DNA from: Microgenomates group bacterium ADurb.Bin219
Lineage (GTDB): Bacteria; Patescibacteriota; Microgenomatia; UM-FILTER-40-11
Reading direction: 5' to 3'
Assembly (NCBI GenBank): GCA_002069945.1
Contig: MWCH01000007.1
Location: 1 to 54,489, forward strand
Length of the DNA stretch: 54,489 nt
Of this stretch, positions 35,840 through 44,366 are shown piece after piece. A program made the translations under genes and the position numbers. Under the pieces are notes generated by a model that saw only the letters and a list, made by a program, of their open reading frames with translations, had not been told where the DNA came from and ran no database searches. Within the stretch, counting starts at the first letter, position 1; each line of letters opens with the position of its first letter.

Positions 35840-37276
35840 TTAAAATACCGGGGTAGCGATATACATCACTTTATTCCAATAATAACCGGCTTCCTGAATA
35901 CCGGAAACGTTAATTCGGTAGCAAACATCAATCTGGTTGGCGGAAACCGGGCCACTGTTGCTCATAATTGTTTGAACAGTATCCTGGGTGCCGCAAGTGC
36001 CGGCAACACTGGTGCAAGGCAGTTGTTTAATTAAGAATGTTTGCCATTGGTTGTAGGTAAAGCTGGCGTCCGTGCCGGAAACATTTCCCAACGAATAACC
36101 CAAGCCGTAGGCTCCGGAATCGGTAGCCGTCGCTGTATTCCAATTGGCTTTAACCAAATGGGTGGCGGTATTGTCGTCGGCGCCGGAGTCGGGAATTTCC
36201 GTCGTGCTGCCATCTTTGCTCATCTGGTCGTCTTCTTCAATAGTGACGGCGTAACCGCTGTCGGCGTTGGTGGAAACAGTTAAAGTTTGGGCGCCGTCGT
36301 AAAAAGTCAGAGGAGAGAGAGTGCCGAAAGGAACCGTAGAATAAGTCGTGGTGATATCGGTTGTTTGGCCGCAATGAGTTTCGGAACTTTCCTGGCCGGC
36401 AACGGAAAAGGAAAGAGTGGAATCAACCGTTGCCGAAATCTGAACCGATTCAATAATGGCGACTTTGGCGATAATCGAGTCAACGGCTTCGTTTAAATTA
36501 TTTTTAACTTCGATCAAAATACTGTAGCGGTCGGCGGTGCCTTGGGCGTGGCCGGGAGCTGGTGCCGGATTAATCAATTTAGTTGAAGCGTCACCGATGG
36601 TGATTGAATAAGCGGTAGAAGCCGGTAACGGACCGGAAAAACGACATTCGAAACAGGAATAGCCGGAGGTACACCCGTTTTGACCGGAATAGGAAGCGGT
36701 TGGAGTGACAAAATCCAAAGAGCCTGAGTCCGCCGGGCAAGCAATGTTGGTTGAACTGATGGAATTAAAGTCAAAGCCGGTTTGATCGGGAAGGCTGTCA
36801 TTGTAATTGCTCGTAGCAGAAGGGATCCGGATTCTGATTAGGCCGTTGGTGATAGCCGAAGCGGTCGTAAAAGTAACCGTATGAATGGCTGATTGAGTAG
36901 AAATGACCGGATCGTCTTCGATTAAAGCACTGCTTAAAGCAGAGGTTAAATTGAAATGGGTAGTGTCAATAATTGTTCCGACGGTTTTGGTGGCGTTGCC
37001 GTTCGGTCCGATCAAAATCGTATCTCCGGGGAAAAGATGGTTGGTGTCAACATCGGGGCCGTCAACGCCGAGAGTAATTCTGGTTTCTCCAGCAGCGTGG
37101 GCTCCGGAAATCTTGGCGTGATAGGAAAGACGGGAATTGGAAAGGGTGTCTTTGGCTGAAGTTAAGGTTCCGGATTCGGCTCTTTTAGGCAAAATAAGAG
37201 AAAGTCCAAAAAATTGGCTAATAAGAAAAATTACCAAGCTGGACTTGGCGAAAAGTTTTTTTCTGGCTTTTTTCAA
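35840..37276 (-). CDS. WxL-like secreted surface protein ending in ATPxF (unit 1)
   Basis: 478 residues. The start is a TTG at 37276 with a GAGGT ribosome site 6 nt ahead. Signal peptide ~1-35, then 'LTSAKDTLSNSRLSYHAKIS', a long beta region with several cysteines (CPADSG, GCTSGYSCFEC), and a C-terminal domain with 'TNADSGYAVTIEEDD', 'YGLGYSLGN' and the final 'GIQEAGYYWNKVMYIATPVF'. The C-terminal domain is shared with the 38536 protein. It resembles the WxL domain (GTYTATLTWxL-type ending) but lacks a WxL tripeptide, so the assignment is by context and pattern. Confidence 0.6.
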   Translation of the reverse strand: MKKARKKLFAKSSLVIFLISQFFGLSLILPKRAESGTLTSAKDTLSNSRLSYHAKISGAHAAGETRITLGVDGPDVDTNHLFPGDTILIGPNGNATKTVGTIIDTTHFNLTSALSSALIEDDPVISTQSAIHTVTFTTASAITNGLIRIRIPSATSNYNDSLPDQTGFDFNSISSTNIACPADSGSLDFVTPTASYSGQNGCTSGYSCFECRFSGPLPASTAYSITIGDASTKLINPAPAPGHAQGTADRYSILIEVKNNLNEAVDSIIAKVAIIESVQISATVDSTLSFSVAGQESSETHCGQTTDITTTYSTVPFGTLSPLTFYDGAQTLTVSTNADSGYAVTIEEDDQMSKDGSTTEIPDSGADDNTATHLVKANWNTATATDSGAYGLGYSLGNVSGTDASFTYNQWQTFLIKQLPCTSVAGTCGTQDTVQTIMSNSGPVSANQIDVCYRINVSGIQEAGYYWNKVMYIATPVF

Positions 37277-37387
37277 GATTAACCTCGGTTTTTACCTGTC
37301 GGTTTCTTAGAATTTTTAACCTTCTTTTTAAGATTGCTGTTTTTATTATGAGACACTTGAATTTTACTTGTCAAGAGGCCGTTTGAA

Positions 37388-37580
37388 GAATAGAGTAAAA
37401 GAGGATAGGGGATAGAGTAAAAGAGAAGGGAGTAAGAGTAATTTTTTAATTAGTTAATTCTTTAAAATTTTAATTTATTAATCCGTTAATCCGTTAATCT
37501 TTTAATTCGTTAATCCGTTAATTTGCTTGTCCCTACCGAAGCCTCTCGACTCCCTCGACTTCGCTCGGGACTAGTTCGTT
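37388..37580. repeat. Composite intergenic repeat: SSR, TTAATCCG array and palindrome
   Basis: Inside the 294-bp gap are (a) two near copies of ATAGAGTAAAAGAG (37390-37428), found again at 54001-54014; (b) 37441-37524, variants of TTAATCCG/TTAATTCG; (c) 37546-37580, a palindromic element with TCGACTTCGCTC, the core also found in argS (46445-46482). No gene is present in this gap. Confidence 0.7.
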
Positions 37581-38536
37581 CGGTGCGAAGGGGGATTAAT
37601 TCTTGTTGGTAGATTTTTTATGGTTATTAAAATCAAAATGATAATCAAAAGAGCAAACATGGCTTTATAGGGGAGAGCCAAAAAATTGGTCTGAGCGGTT
37701 AATTTTGCCGGAGTCGGATTTTCCTGGCTTTTTTCATCCAAGGTAAATTCGGCGGTTGCCCTGAAGGGTCCGACAATGAATTTTTCTTTCCAGGGAACAA
37801 GGCTCAAATCGCGGAAAGTTTTGGCCAAAATATTTTCCGGCAAAATCTTAACCGTTCCGCTTTGATTAAAAATACCTTCAATTTTAATTTCTCCGAAAGT
37901 CTTGAAAAAGGAATCGCCCAAATTTTCTACTTTTAAAACAAAAGGAACCGCGTCAAAAGAATCAACGATTTTTGGGGAAGAAAACTCCAATATTTTCCCT
38001 TTTTTGGCGGGGAAAAGGGAATTGGAAACCGAAATTAAAATGTTGCCGGCAATTTTGGCGGCGGTTTGGGTAATTGACTGGCCGATTTTTCCTTCAGGAC
38101 TGGTTTCCAAGACAAAACTGGCGTAAAAATCTTTTTCCGGCGTGTTTTTGGGAACGGAAATTTTTAAAACCAGATCGCGATTTTCGCCGCTTTTAAGCGC
38201 AAAAGCCTTACCCAAGGGCAAATCTCCCCCTTGGAAAGAGAAGTTAAGCGGACTAAGAAGCGTCGGCAAATTCAGGATGTTAACGTTTCCTTGATTGTCG
38301 GCCGGCTCAAAAGGCAAAACCTTGGTTATTAAAATTTGCGGGTCGCCCATATTGCTGATTTTATAAACCTGGGTGGCGGATTTTCCGGGCTTGATGATTA
38401 ATTCCAGCAAGGGAGGCCAAAGGGAAACGGAATATGTTTGGGCGTTTGCGGCTTTGGCCACAAAGTTAAAAGCGCAAAAAACAAAGCTCAAAACACAAAA
38501 GGCAAAGGTTTTAACTTTTAATTTTTGACTTTTCAT
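37571..38536 (-). CDS. DUF916-like surface protein (unit 2)
   Basis: 321 residues. Signal peptide ending 'AANAQ', then 'LWPPLLELIIKPGKSATQVY', the DUF916-like first strand, 'GENRDLVLKISVPKNTP', 'KDFYASFVLETSP', a second beta domain (~180-270) and a C-terminal helix (~290-310). Same plan as the 34868 protein but strongly diverged. The ATG overlaps the stop of its WxL-like partner by one base (TAATG). The first ~25 codons contain a K-S-Q-K-L-K-V-K micro-repeat of the AAAGTCA family. Confidence 0.6.
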   Translation of the reverse strand: MKSQKLKVKTFAFCVLSFVFCAFNFVAKAANAQTYSVSLWPPLLELIIKPGKSATQVYKISNMGDPQILITKVLPFEPADNQGNVNILNLPTLLSPLNFSFQGGDLPLGKAFALKSGENRDLVLKISVPKNTPEKDFYASFVLETSPEGKIGQSITQTAAKIAGNILISVSNSLFPAKKGKILEFSSPKIVDSFDAVPFVLKVENLGDSFFKTFGEIKIEGIFNQSGTVKILPENILAKTFRDLSLVPWKEKFIVGPFRATAEFTLDEKSQENPTPAKLTAQTNFLALPYKAMFALLIIILILITIKNLPTRINPPSHRTN

Positions 38537-39324
38537 TAGAATCCCGGTGTCGCGATAAAAGTCAGGATATTTTGATAACTGCCGGCTGCTTGGGTTCCGG
38601 AAATATTTACTTTTAAAGTCATTGTGGCGGAGCGGTTTTTACCGACAGGAGAGGAAACCATTATTGTTTCCGGAACTTCGTTTAAAGTCCGGTCGGAAAA
38701 TTGCTTAAAAAGATTTCCGGCCGGCGAGCCGGTGGGAAAAGGAGTCGGAACATCGTTGCCGAAAAGAGTATAACCGAAGCCGTAAGTTGAATTTTGACTC
38801 CAGGCAGTTGCCGAACTTTCGGTACAATCGCCGTTATCACAAGTAGTATCGGGAATGGTATTACCCGAACCGGAAGTCAGCGGTCTGTTTTCCTGGGCGG
38901 TAACCCGGTAGCCGCCGGCGCCGCCGCTGGAAACGGTCAAGGTAATATTGTCCGTAACCGGCGTGCCGGCCGTTAAAGTGCCGAAATTAATACTGGTCGG
39001 CGTTAAGGAAAAACCAAAAGGAATGATGGTTTTGATATACCAAAAACCGGCTCGAAGCCGGTAATCGTCGGAATTAGATAAACCGATGGCGTTTTCGCCG
39101 CCGGTAAAACCCAGCCGGTATTCTTCGGAGGTAATGTTTCCGGAAGCAAAATTAAAGTTCGGCATGTGGATCATATAGTCTTCCGATTTCATGGTTGAAG
39201 TGGAAGTGGCAATTTGGGCGAGTGCTGCCTTCGCGGCAAAATGTAGAATAACAAAGCTAAAAATAATTATTGTTAGCTTTGAATCATGACTTTTGACTTT
39301 TAACTTTTGATTTTTGACTTTCAT
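38536..39324 (-). CDS. WxL-like secreted surface protein ending in ATPxF (unit 2)
   Basis: 262 residues. Signal peptide with cleavage near 'AALAQ'; the N-terminus before it is a repeat-derived 'KVKNQKLKVKS'. Then 'PNFNFASGNITSEEYRLGFT' and the C-terminal domain shared with the 35840 protein: 'GGYRVTAQENRPL', 'IPDTTCDNGDC', 'YGFGYTLFGND', final 'GTQAAGSYQNILTFIATPGF'. The paired position with a DUF916-like gene is the main support for a WxL-type role. No sorting signal other than the conserved ending is seen. Confidence 0.6.
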   Translation of the reverse strand: MKVKNQKLKVKSHDSKLTIIIFSFVILHFAAKAALAQIATSTSTMKSEDYMIHMPNFNFASGNITSEEYRLGFTGGENAIGLSNSDDYRLRAGFWYIKTIIPFGFSLTPTSINFGTLTAGTPVTDNITLTVSSGGAGGYRVTAQENRPLTSGSGNTIPDTTCDNGDCTESSATAWSQNSTYGFGYTLFGNDVPTPFPTGSPAGNLFKQFSDRTLNEVPETIMVSSPVGKNRSATMTLKVNISGTQAAGSYQNILTFIATPGF

Positions 39325-40041
39325 TCATTCGTCCGTTTCCTTATCAATTTTTTCTTTCAATTTTTGGCCGCTTTTAAGCAGTTCCTTGGACAATTCGTGA
39401 ATTTTTTGCAAAGATTCTTTTTGAATAATTGTCAGGTGGCCTAAACCGGATAACAACTCCGAGCTTAAATGGGTGATCTTTAAAAGGCTGTCTTTAAAAT
39501 CCAAAGAAAGCCAAAGTAGGGAATTGGTTTCCTGGGCGGCGATTGATTGGCCCAATTTTTCGCCTTCTTTTTTCAGAATTTTTATTTGCTTGTGGGCTTC
39601 AAGGACTTTTAAGTATTGCCGGCCTAAAAACAAAGACAAGGGCAAAATTAAAACAACGGAAAACAATTGAACCAACCCGTTAAGAAAAAACGGATTTGGC
39701 CAAAAGAAAATCAAAATAGCGGCAGTTAAAACAATAGTTACCAAAGGCTCAAATAATAAAGAAACGGCAAAAAGAAGAAAATAAATCAAAAAAAAGAGCG
39801 GGGAATTAAGTTTGCCGGTGGAGGAAATCAAGAGGAGGATTACCACGGTAAAAATAATGGCGTCAATGGCGGCGGTGGTCGGCGCCGAGCGGGTTAAAAA
39901 ATGGGAAACAAAATAGAGAACGACAAAGATGGCGATTAGCTGGAGATTATAAAGAGAAAGTTCCGGGTTGGTTGTCCAAAACCAGGTTAAAATAATGGCA
40001 GAAAGTAAAAATAAAGAATGAATAAAAAATGATCTGGGCAT
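39325..40041 (-). CDS. Membrane protein with kinase-like helical hairpin but no ATPase domain
   Basis: 238 residues. Six hydrophobic segments (~5-150), then a cytoplasmic coiled-coil region (~155-235: 'AHKQIKILKKEGEKLGQSI', 'SLDFKDSLLKITHLSSELL', 'ESLQKIHELSKELL'). The arrangement resembles a sensor histidine kinase cut after its dimerisation hairpin, but the expected phospho-His position is not occupied and no N/G1/G2 boxes follow. First gene of the surface operon; the downstream gene begins directly after its stop. A role in sensing or scaffolding is inference only. Confidence 0.5.
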   Translation of the reverse strand: MPRSFFIHSLFLLSAIILTWFWTTNPELSLYNLQLIAIFVVLYFVSHFLTRSAPTTAAIDAIIFTVVILLLISSTGKLNSPLFFLIYFLLFAVSLLFEPLVTIVLTAAILIFFWPNPFFLNGLVQLFSVVLILPLSLFLGRQYLKVLEAHKQIKILKKEGEKLGQSIAAQETNSLLWLSLDFKDSLLKITHLSSELLSGLGHLTIIQKESLQKIHELSKELLKSGQKLKEKIDKETDE

Positions 40042-40109
40042 TAAATTAAGAATAAAGAATTTTTTTTAACGAATCAAGTAATGGTTTGATTTTTTTGTAA
40101 AAATGTTTC

Positions 40110-40138
40110 TTGCTTGAAGCGGTTTGGTTGATTATAAT
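40110..40138 (+). promoter_or_regulatory. comEA promoter
   Basis: TTGCTT (40110-40115), 17-nt spacer, TATAAT (40133-40138). The ATG at 40146 follows 7 nt later, predicting a leaderless mRNA. Confidence 0.65.
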
Positions 40139-40145
40139 TTTTTTA

Positions 40146-40760
40146 ATGGATCAAAATTCTTTTGATCTTGACCGTTTTCTTCAAAACCATAAATTAACGA
40201 TAATTCTTGCACTCTTTGGTTTGATTTTATTGGGGACAGGTTTTTTAATCTTTCAAAAAATGTTTTCCGAGGAGCCGAAAATGGAATTTATCCGATCGGC
40301 GGATGTTGGGCAAGGGGAAGAGCAGGTAATTTTAGCAGATATCGCTGGAGCAGTGCTAAAACCAGGCGTTTATGAATTGAAATTTGGCAGTCGTGTTAAC
40401 GACCTGCTTGTCTTGGCCGGCGGTTTGGCCTTAGACGCCGACCGTGATTGGGTCGCCAAAAATCTAAATTTGGCCCAAAAACTAAACGACGGAGCCAAGA
40501 TATATATTCCGGAGAAGGAAGAAGTTGGAAACGGGAAGCCAGAAGCGGGAAGCGGGTCTAGAGGCGAGAATTGGGAAACAAGGATTAATATAAATACGGC
40601 GACAATTCCGGAGTTGGATACTTTATGGGGAATCGGCGAGGCGACGGCGCGGAAAATTGTTGCCGGAAGGCCTTACCAAAAAATTGAAGACTTGATTAAT
40701 AAAAGCGTGATCACAACTTCCGTATTTGAGCGGATAAAAGATAGAATTACCGTTTTCTAG
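40146..40760 (+). CDS. comEA: ComEA: competence DNA receptor, SLBB + helix-hairpin-helix
   Basis: 204 residues from the ATG at 40146. One membrane helix (~18-38), SLBB domain (~60-125, 'DIAGAVLKPGVYELKFGSRV', 'LLVLAGGL'), linker, and a C-terminal helix-hairpin-helix DNA-binding domain ('ININTATIPELDTLWGIGEA', 'TARKIVAGRPYQKIEDL'). ComEA binds incoming double-stranded DNA at the cell surface and passes it to the ComEC channel. Slightly longer upstream reading (40110) is rejected because it overlaps the promoter. Confidence 0.92.
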   Translation: MDQNSFDLDRFLQNHKLTIILALFGLILLGTGFLIFQKMFSEEPKMEFIRSADVGQGEEQVILADIAGAVLKPGVYELKFGSRVNDLLVLAGGLALDADRDWVAKNLNLAQKLNDGAKIYIPEKEEVGNGKPEAGSGSRGENWETRININTATIPELDTLWGIGEATARKIVAGRPYQKIEDLINKSVITTSVFERIKDRITVF

Positions 40761-40848
40761 TTTTAAACAAAGAAATCGATAGAGATAGTCCTAGAAAGCA
40801 CGAGTTTTTTCCTCTTGAAAATACTTGGCGGTTTGAAAGAATTTGAAT

Positions 40849-41937
40849 ATGGGTTATCGCCGCCGAAAATCCTTCAATAAATTTAACAAATTAACCTTCG
40901 GGGCCGCGATTTTAGTGGTTTTGCTTTTGCCGACCGTTTATTTTTATTTAAAAAATCCGCGGCGTGTCAAGGCCGCTCCGTGGCCGCAGGCGGCCGGAAG
41001 TTGGCTTTCGCGGAAGCAAATAACTTTAGTAAATAACAGCGGAGCGACTCTTCATAGCAACACAACCTATACCATTACTTTTAATACCAAGTCTATATAT
41101 GACCAGGGTTATTTAAAAACAAACTGTGATGATTTAAGGGTTTTTTATCAGCCTTCAGATACTAACTCTATTGATTTATACCGCCACACGCTTCCTCCGA
41201 CAGGTTATACCTGCGCCACCAGTACGACGACAAAAATTTCCTTTCCCTTACAGGCGGATATTTCCAATGGCAGCACGGACTCAAATTACTATATTTACTA
41301 CAACAATAGTTCGGCCTCGGTTTATTCTGACGCTGACGCTCTAAAGGCCTACAACGTTGGGGCTAAAACAGCTACTTTTATAGCACCTTTTAACGGCTCA
41401 ACTACGGCCTTGGCTGCCGGCTCGGGAACACCGACGACGGAAACCGGCGCCATCCGGTATTCGGGAACCAAAAGCGCGCTAAAATTTGACGGTAACAGCG
41501 ATTATGTGAACGCCGGCGATGTCGGAAACGGAATCAAAACGGTTGAATTTTGGGTTTATCCGAATTTAACTTCAACTACCGCAAGTACTTCCATTAATGC
41601 CTCGGCTGTTAATTTTGGGTTAGTTTCCGGATCATATTTTGCCGACCTTGCCGATGAGTTACGTTTAAGTAATTTCATTCTCTATTCAGCCGCTTTCACT
41701 TCTTCAACTGCCTTTTTGTTCCGGATGAATTTTTCCAAACTGTTTTTGCATTTTGACGAAAACGGAGATGACCCACGCAATACCGGCAAGGCGATTGATG
41801 ATTCCAACAACGTTAATCACGGAACAATTACAGGAGCAAAATACGCCGCCGGTTTAGTTGGAGTTGACACGTCGACCCCCGACACCGGTTACCAATTTAA
41901 CCAAACTTACGGTGGTCACGAAGGAATTTTTATCTAA
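40849..41937 (+). CDS. Exported DUF2341/LamG-type protein, LamG domain shortened
   Basis: About 362 residues from the ATG at 40849 (TTG at 40843 possible). N-terminal signal anchor (~18-38), then a DUF2341-like domain ('WLSRKQITLVNNSGATL', 'NYYIYYNNSSAS'), then a concanavalin-like LamG start ('ALKFDGNSDYVNAGDVGNG', 'IKTVEFWVYPNLTST'). The middle LamG strands are missing: the text jumps to 'INASAVNFGLVSGSYFADLA', normally 40-50 residues later. The C-terminal end 'GTITGAKYAAGL' resembles the start of another LamG unit and ends at once. It may be a shortened remnant of a larger surface protein. Lies between comEA and comEC. Confidence 0.6.
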   Translation: MGYRRRKSFNKFNKLTFGAAILVVLLLPTVYFYLKNPRRVKAAPWPQAAGSWLSRKQITLVNNSGATLHSNTTYTITFNTKSIYDQGYLKTNCDDLRVFYQPSDTNSIDLYRHTLPPTGYTCATSTTTKISFPLQADISNGSTDSNYYIYYNNSSASVYSDADALKAYNVGAKTATFIAPFNGSTTALAAGSGTPTTETGAIRYSGTKSALKFDGNSDYVNAGDVGNGIKTVEFWVYPNLTSTTASTSINASAVNFGLVSGSYFADLADELRLSNFILYSAAFTSSTAFLFRMNFSKLFLHFDENGDDPRNTGKAIDDSNNVNHGTITGAKYAAGLVGVDTSTPDTGYQFNQTYGGHEGIFI

Positions 41938-42085
41938 TTATAATACTAATCGGACTAATGGCGGAAATAATTTTGAGATCTTTTGAATGGGGGAGGCTAT
42001 CTTCTTAATCGGTAAATCAACGCCGTTGAAGAAAAACACCAAAAGGAAGAGGGATAACGAAAATCTATTAAAAAAGCGATTAGAG

Positions 42086-42111
42086 TATAAAAGAAGTATA
42101 TAAAAGAAGTA
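42086..42111 (+). repeat. 13-bp exact tandem duplication before comEC
   Basis: TATAAAAGAAGTA occurs twice back to back (42086-42098, 42099-42111), ending 3 nt before the ATG at 42115. Each copy contains a -10-like TATAAA and a weak AGAAG ribosome site. The rest of the gap 41938-42085 shows nothing else. Confidence 0.8.
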
Positions 42112-42114
42112 ATA

Positions 42115-43101
42115 ATGACTAAAAGGAATTCTATTAATTATTTTCTAGTTTTAATTCTCATCGTTCGAATTCTCCTTTTTTCTAACACCTCTAATCCTCC
42201 CGATCCCTCTAATTTTTCTAGCCCCCTCGCCTTCACTTCCCTTCAGCAAAGGTTGGATTTGGCTTTTGCCTCCTCTCTGCCCAACAAAGAAGCCGGATTG
42301 CTATCGGGTATTGTTTTGGGGACTAAAAAATCTTTACCCACGAAGCTATATCAACAAATGATACAAACGGGAACTATCCATATCGCAGTAGCTTCGGGAA
42401 TGAATATTACCTTATTGATTACACCCTTATTTAATTTTTTGACTTTATTTTTAAATAGAAAAATTGCTTTGGTTGCTTTAACTATTTTGATATGGTTCTA
42501 TGCTTTATTATCCGGTTTTCAGCCACCGATTGTACGAGCTTCTTTAATGGCAAGTTTGCTTTATTTAAGCCAAGAATTCGGCCGGAAAGCCGATAGTTTG
42601 CGGATTTTAATAATGACCGGGTATGTTATGGTTATGGTAAAACCGGATTTGATTTTTGATCTCAGTTTTCAACTTTCTTTCTTTTCTATGCTCGGCCTTA
42701 GTTTTATCCAGCCAACTTTGAGAAAGTCCTCAAATCGTCTTTTAAAATCGGAAAATTTTTCCGCTACATTGGCCTGTCAATTAGCCACGCTGCCGATAAT
42801 TATGGCAAATTTTGGCGAGTATAATCTTTTCTCTCCCTTTATTAATTTTCTAATTTTACCGGTTGTTCCCTATATTTTGGGAATTGGCCTTTTAGCGGCC
42901 TTTTTTAGTCTATTTAGCAGGATGATAGCTTATTTGCTAGCCTTAATTTCATATCCTTTTTTATGGTATTTAAGCCGATTATTATCGTTTTGTGCGGATG
43001 TTAAAATTTTTCAGGTTTGGACACCAAAGTGGAGTTGGGGATTGGCGCTAGGGTATTATTTGATAGTTGGATGGTGGGTTTATAAAAAACGTAAATCTTA
43101 A
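42115..43101 (+). CDS. comEC: ComEC membrane channel domain (split protein)
   Basis: 328 residues. The competence domain covers ~60-310: 'EAGLLSGIVLGTKKSLP', 'THIAVASGMNIT'-type motif (here IHIAVASGMNITLL), 'RASLMASLLYLSQEFGRKAD', 'DLSFQLSFFSMLGL'. These are the signature segments of the ComEC/Rec2 channel that carries single-stranded DNA across the membrane. The N-terminal OB-fold portion of full-length ComEC is reduced to a short helix, and the C-terminal metallo-beta-lactamase part is on the next ORF. Functional complementation by the two ORFs is inference. Confidence 0.88.
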   Translation: MTKRNSINYFLVLILIVRILLFSNTSNPPDPSNFSSPLAFTSLQQRLDLAFASSLPNKEAGLLSGIVLGTKKSLPTKLYQQMIQTGTIHIAVASGMNITLLITPLFNFLTLFLNRKIALVALTILIWFYALLSGFQPPIVRASLMASLLYLSQEFGRKADSLRILIMTGYVMVMVKPDLIFDLSFQLSFFSMLGLSFIQPTLRKSSNRLLKSENFSATLACQLATLPIIMANFGEYNLFSPFINFLILPVVPYILGIGLLAAFFSLFSRMIAYLLALISYPFLWYLSRLLSFCADVKIFQVWTPKWSWGLALGYYLIVGWWVYKKRKS

Positions 43102-43205
43102 ATGTTAAATGTCAAAACCAAATCTTAAAAGTAAAATCTTAAAGTTTTTAGTTTTTAGCTTAGGTTTTAAGCTTTAAGGTTTAAGTTTTAAGTTCTTGAT
43201 TTATT
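43102..43205. repeat. Low-complexity tract between the two ComEC ORFs
   Basis: About 100 bp built of variants of AAATCTTAAA, TTTTTAG and TTTAAG(C/G)TTTAA. It belongs to the same style of micro-repeat as 26921-27005 and 37441-37524 and separates the channel and nuclease-like parts. Confidence 0.65.
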
Positions 43206-44108
43206 GTGTTTCAAATTTTTCTTTCTAAATTCAAATTAAAACACGGTTTGGGGATTTTAGCCTTGTTCACCGGCCTTGTTTGGCTGATTGTTTTTTCATT
43301 TCCCAACCGGAAGCTGAATATTATTTTTTGTGACGTTGGCCAGGGTGACGCGATTTTAATTCAAAAAGGAACGGACCAGATTTTGGTTGACGCCGGGCCG
43401 GATAAAAAGGTTCTGGATTGCCTGGCCAATAATATGCCTTTTTGGGACCGGACTATTGAAGCGGTAATTTTATCCCACCCGGAAGCAGATCATTATAAAG
43501 GACTTATTTATATAGTAGAAAGATATAGTATTAGATACTTTTTTGGTTCTCCGGTCGGTAACGTTGACTCGGAATTTCAAAAATTGGCGGAAAAAATAAA
43601 AGCCAAAACCAAAGTGATTAATCCTTATTTGGGCGATAAAATTAACTTTTTTGGTTCGGAATTGGCTTTTTTATGGCCGGAACGAACCTGGGTTAGCGGA
43701 AAAATTTCGTCTTTGGCTCTTGAATCAGGCTCGCAGTCAATGGATTCCGGGTCGGTTTTGGGGGCGACTACAACAGATTTGTTAAACAATTTTTCTTTGG
43801 TGTTTTTATTAAAATACGGCCAAACGAAGGTTCTTTTTTCGGGTGATGCCGACGCCGGCATTCAAGACGAGATTCTGCTAAACAATAATACTTTGAATAG
43901 GATTGATATATTAAAGGTAGCTCACCACGGAGCCAAGACCAGCCTGAGCGATCGCTTTTTGGAAATAATCAGGCCACGACAGGCGATTATTTCCGTCGGC
44001 AAAAATTCATTTGGTCATCCCAACCCGGATTTGATTAAAAAAATGGAAAAAGAAGGGATTAAAGTCAGAAGAACAGATTTGGAAGGGGAAATAAAACTTC
44101 AGATTTGA
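43206..44108 (+). CDS. comEC: ComEC metallo-beta-lactamase domain (split protein)
   Basis: 300 residues from a GTG at 43206. One membrane helix (~14-32), then the ComEC-type MBL fold: 'IIFCDVGQGDAILIQKG', 'ILVDAGPD', metal motif 'SHPEADHYKGL' (from ~90), 'VLFSGDADAG', 'ILKVAHHGAKTS', 'ISVGKNSFGHPNP'. In other bacteria this domain is thought to degrade the non-transported strand. It is a separate membrane-anchored polypeptide here. The terminator just downstream serves the convergent operon. Confidence 0.9.
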   Translation: MFQIFLSKFKLKHGLGILALFTGLVWLIVFSFPNRKLNIIFCDVGQGDAILIQKGTDQILVDAGPDKKVLDCLANNMPFWDRTIEAVILSHPEADHYKGLIYIVERYSIRYFFGSPVGNVDSEFQKLAEKIKAKTKVINPYLGDKINFFGSELAFLWPERTWVSGKISSLALESGSQSMDSGSVLGATTTDLLNNFSLVFLLKYGQTKVLFSGDADAGIQDEILLNNNTLNRIDILKVAHHGAKTSLSDRFLEIIRPRQAIISVGKNSFGHPNPDLIKKMEKEGIKVRRTDLEGEIKLQI

Positions 44109-44115
44109 AAAACAA

Positions 44116-44146
44116 GCCGAGAGGTATCAAGACGACACCTCTCGGC
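44116..44146 (-). terminator. Hairpin terminator for the minus-strand small-protein operon
   Basis: Perfect 10-bp stem GCCGAGAGGT / ACCTCTCGGC with an 11-nt loop. On the minus strand it is followed by TTGTTTTTC. Confidence 0.85.
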
Positions 44147-44162
44147 AATAACGAAAGTTCTA

Positions 44163-44366
44163 CTAATAGAAGAGCCTGATCGTGGCCCATAGAGGACCAG
44201 CAACCATCAAGGCCATTCCCACAAAAGTGATTGTTGAGAAAAAACGAGAGAGACCTACCCTGATCGGCCCGAGTCTCAACGACTCGTCGTTGGTGGAGCT
44301 CAACGCCACCATGGCCGAAAGCGCCGTTACGACCGCACCTAAGGGCATCAAATCATAGGGTCTCAT
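44163..44366 (-). CDS. Small two-helix membrane protein, unknown
   Basis: 67 residues from the ATG at 44366, which overlaps the stop of the upstream gene (ATGA). A strong AAAGGAG site lies 8 nt ahead. Hydrophobic segments ~5-22 ('LMPLGAVVTALSAMVALS') and ~42-63 ('STITFVGMALMVAGPLWATI') are separated by a short charged loop. No known family is recognised. A longer frame to 44477 is rejected in favour of this coupled start. Confidence 0.65.
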   Translation of the reverse strand: MRPYDLMPLGAVVTALSAMVALSSTNDESLRLGPIRVGLSRFFSTITFVGMALMVAGPLWATIRLFY

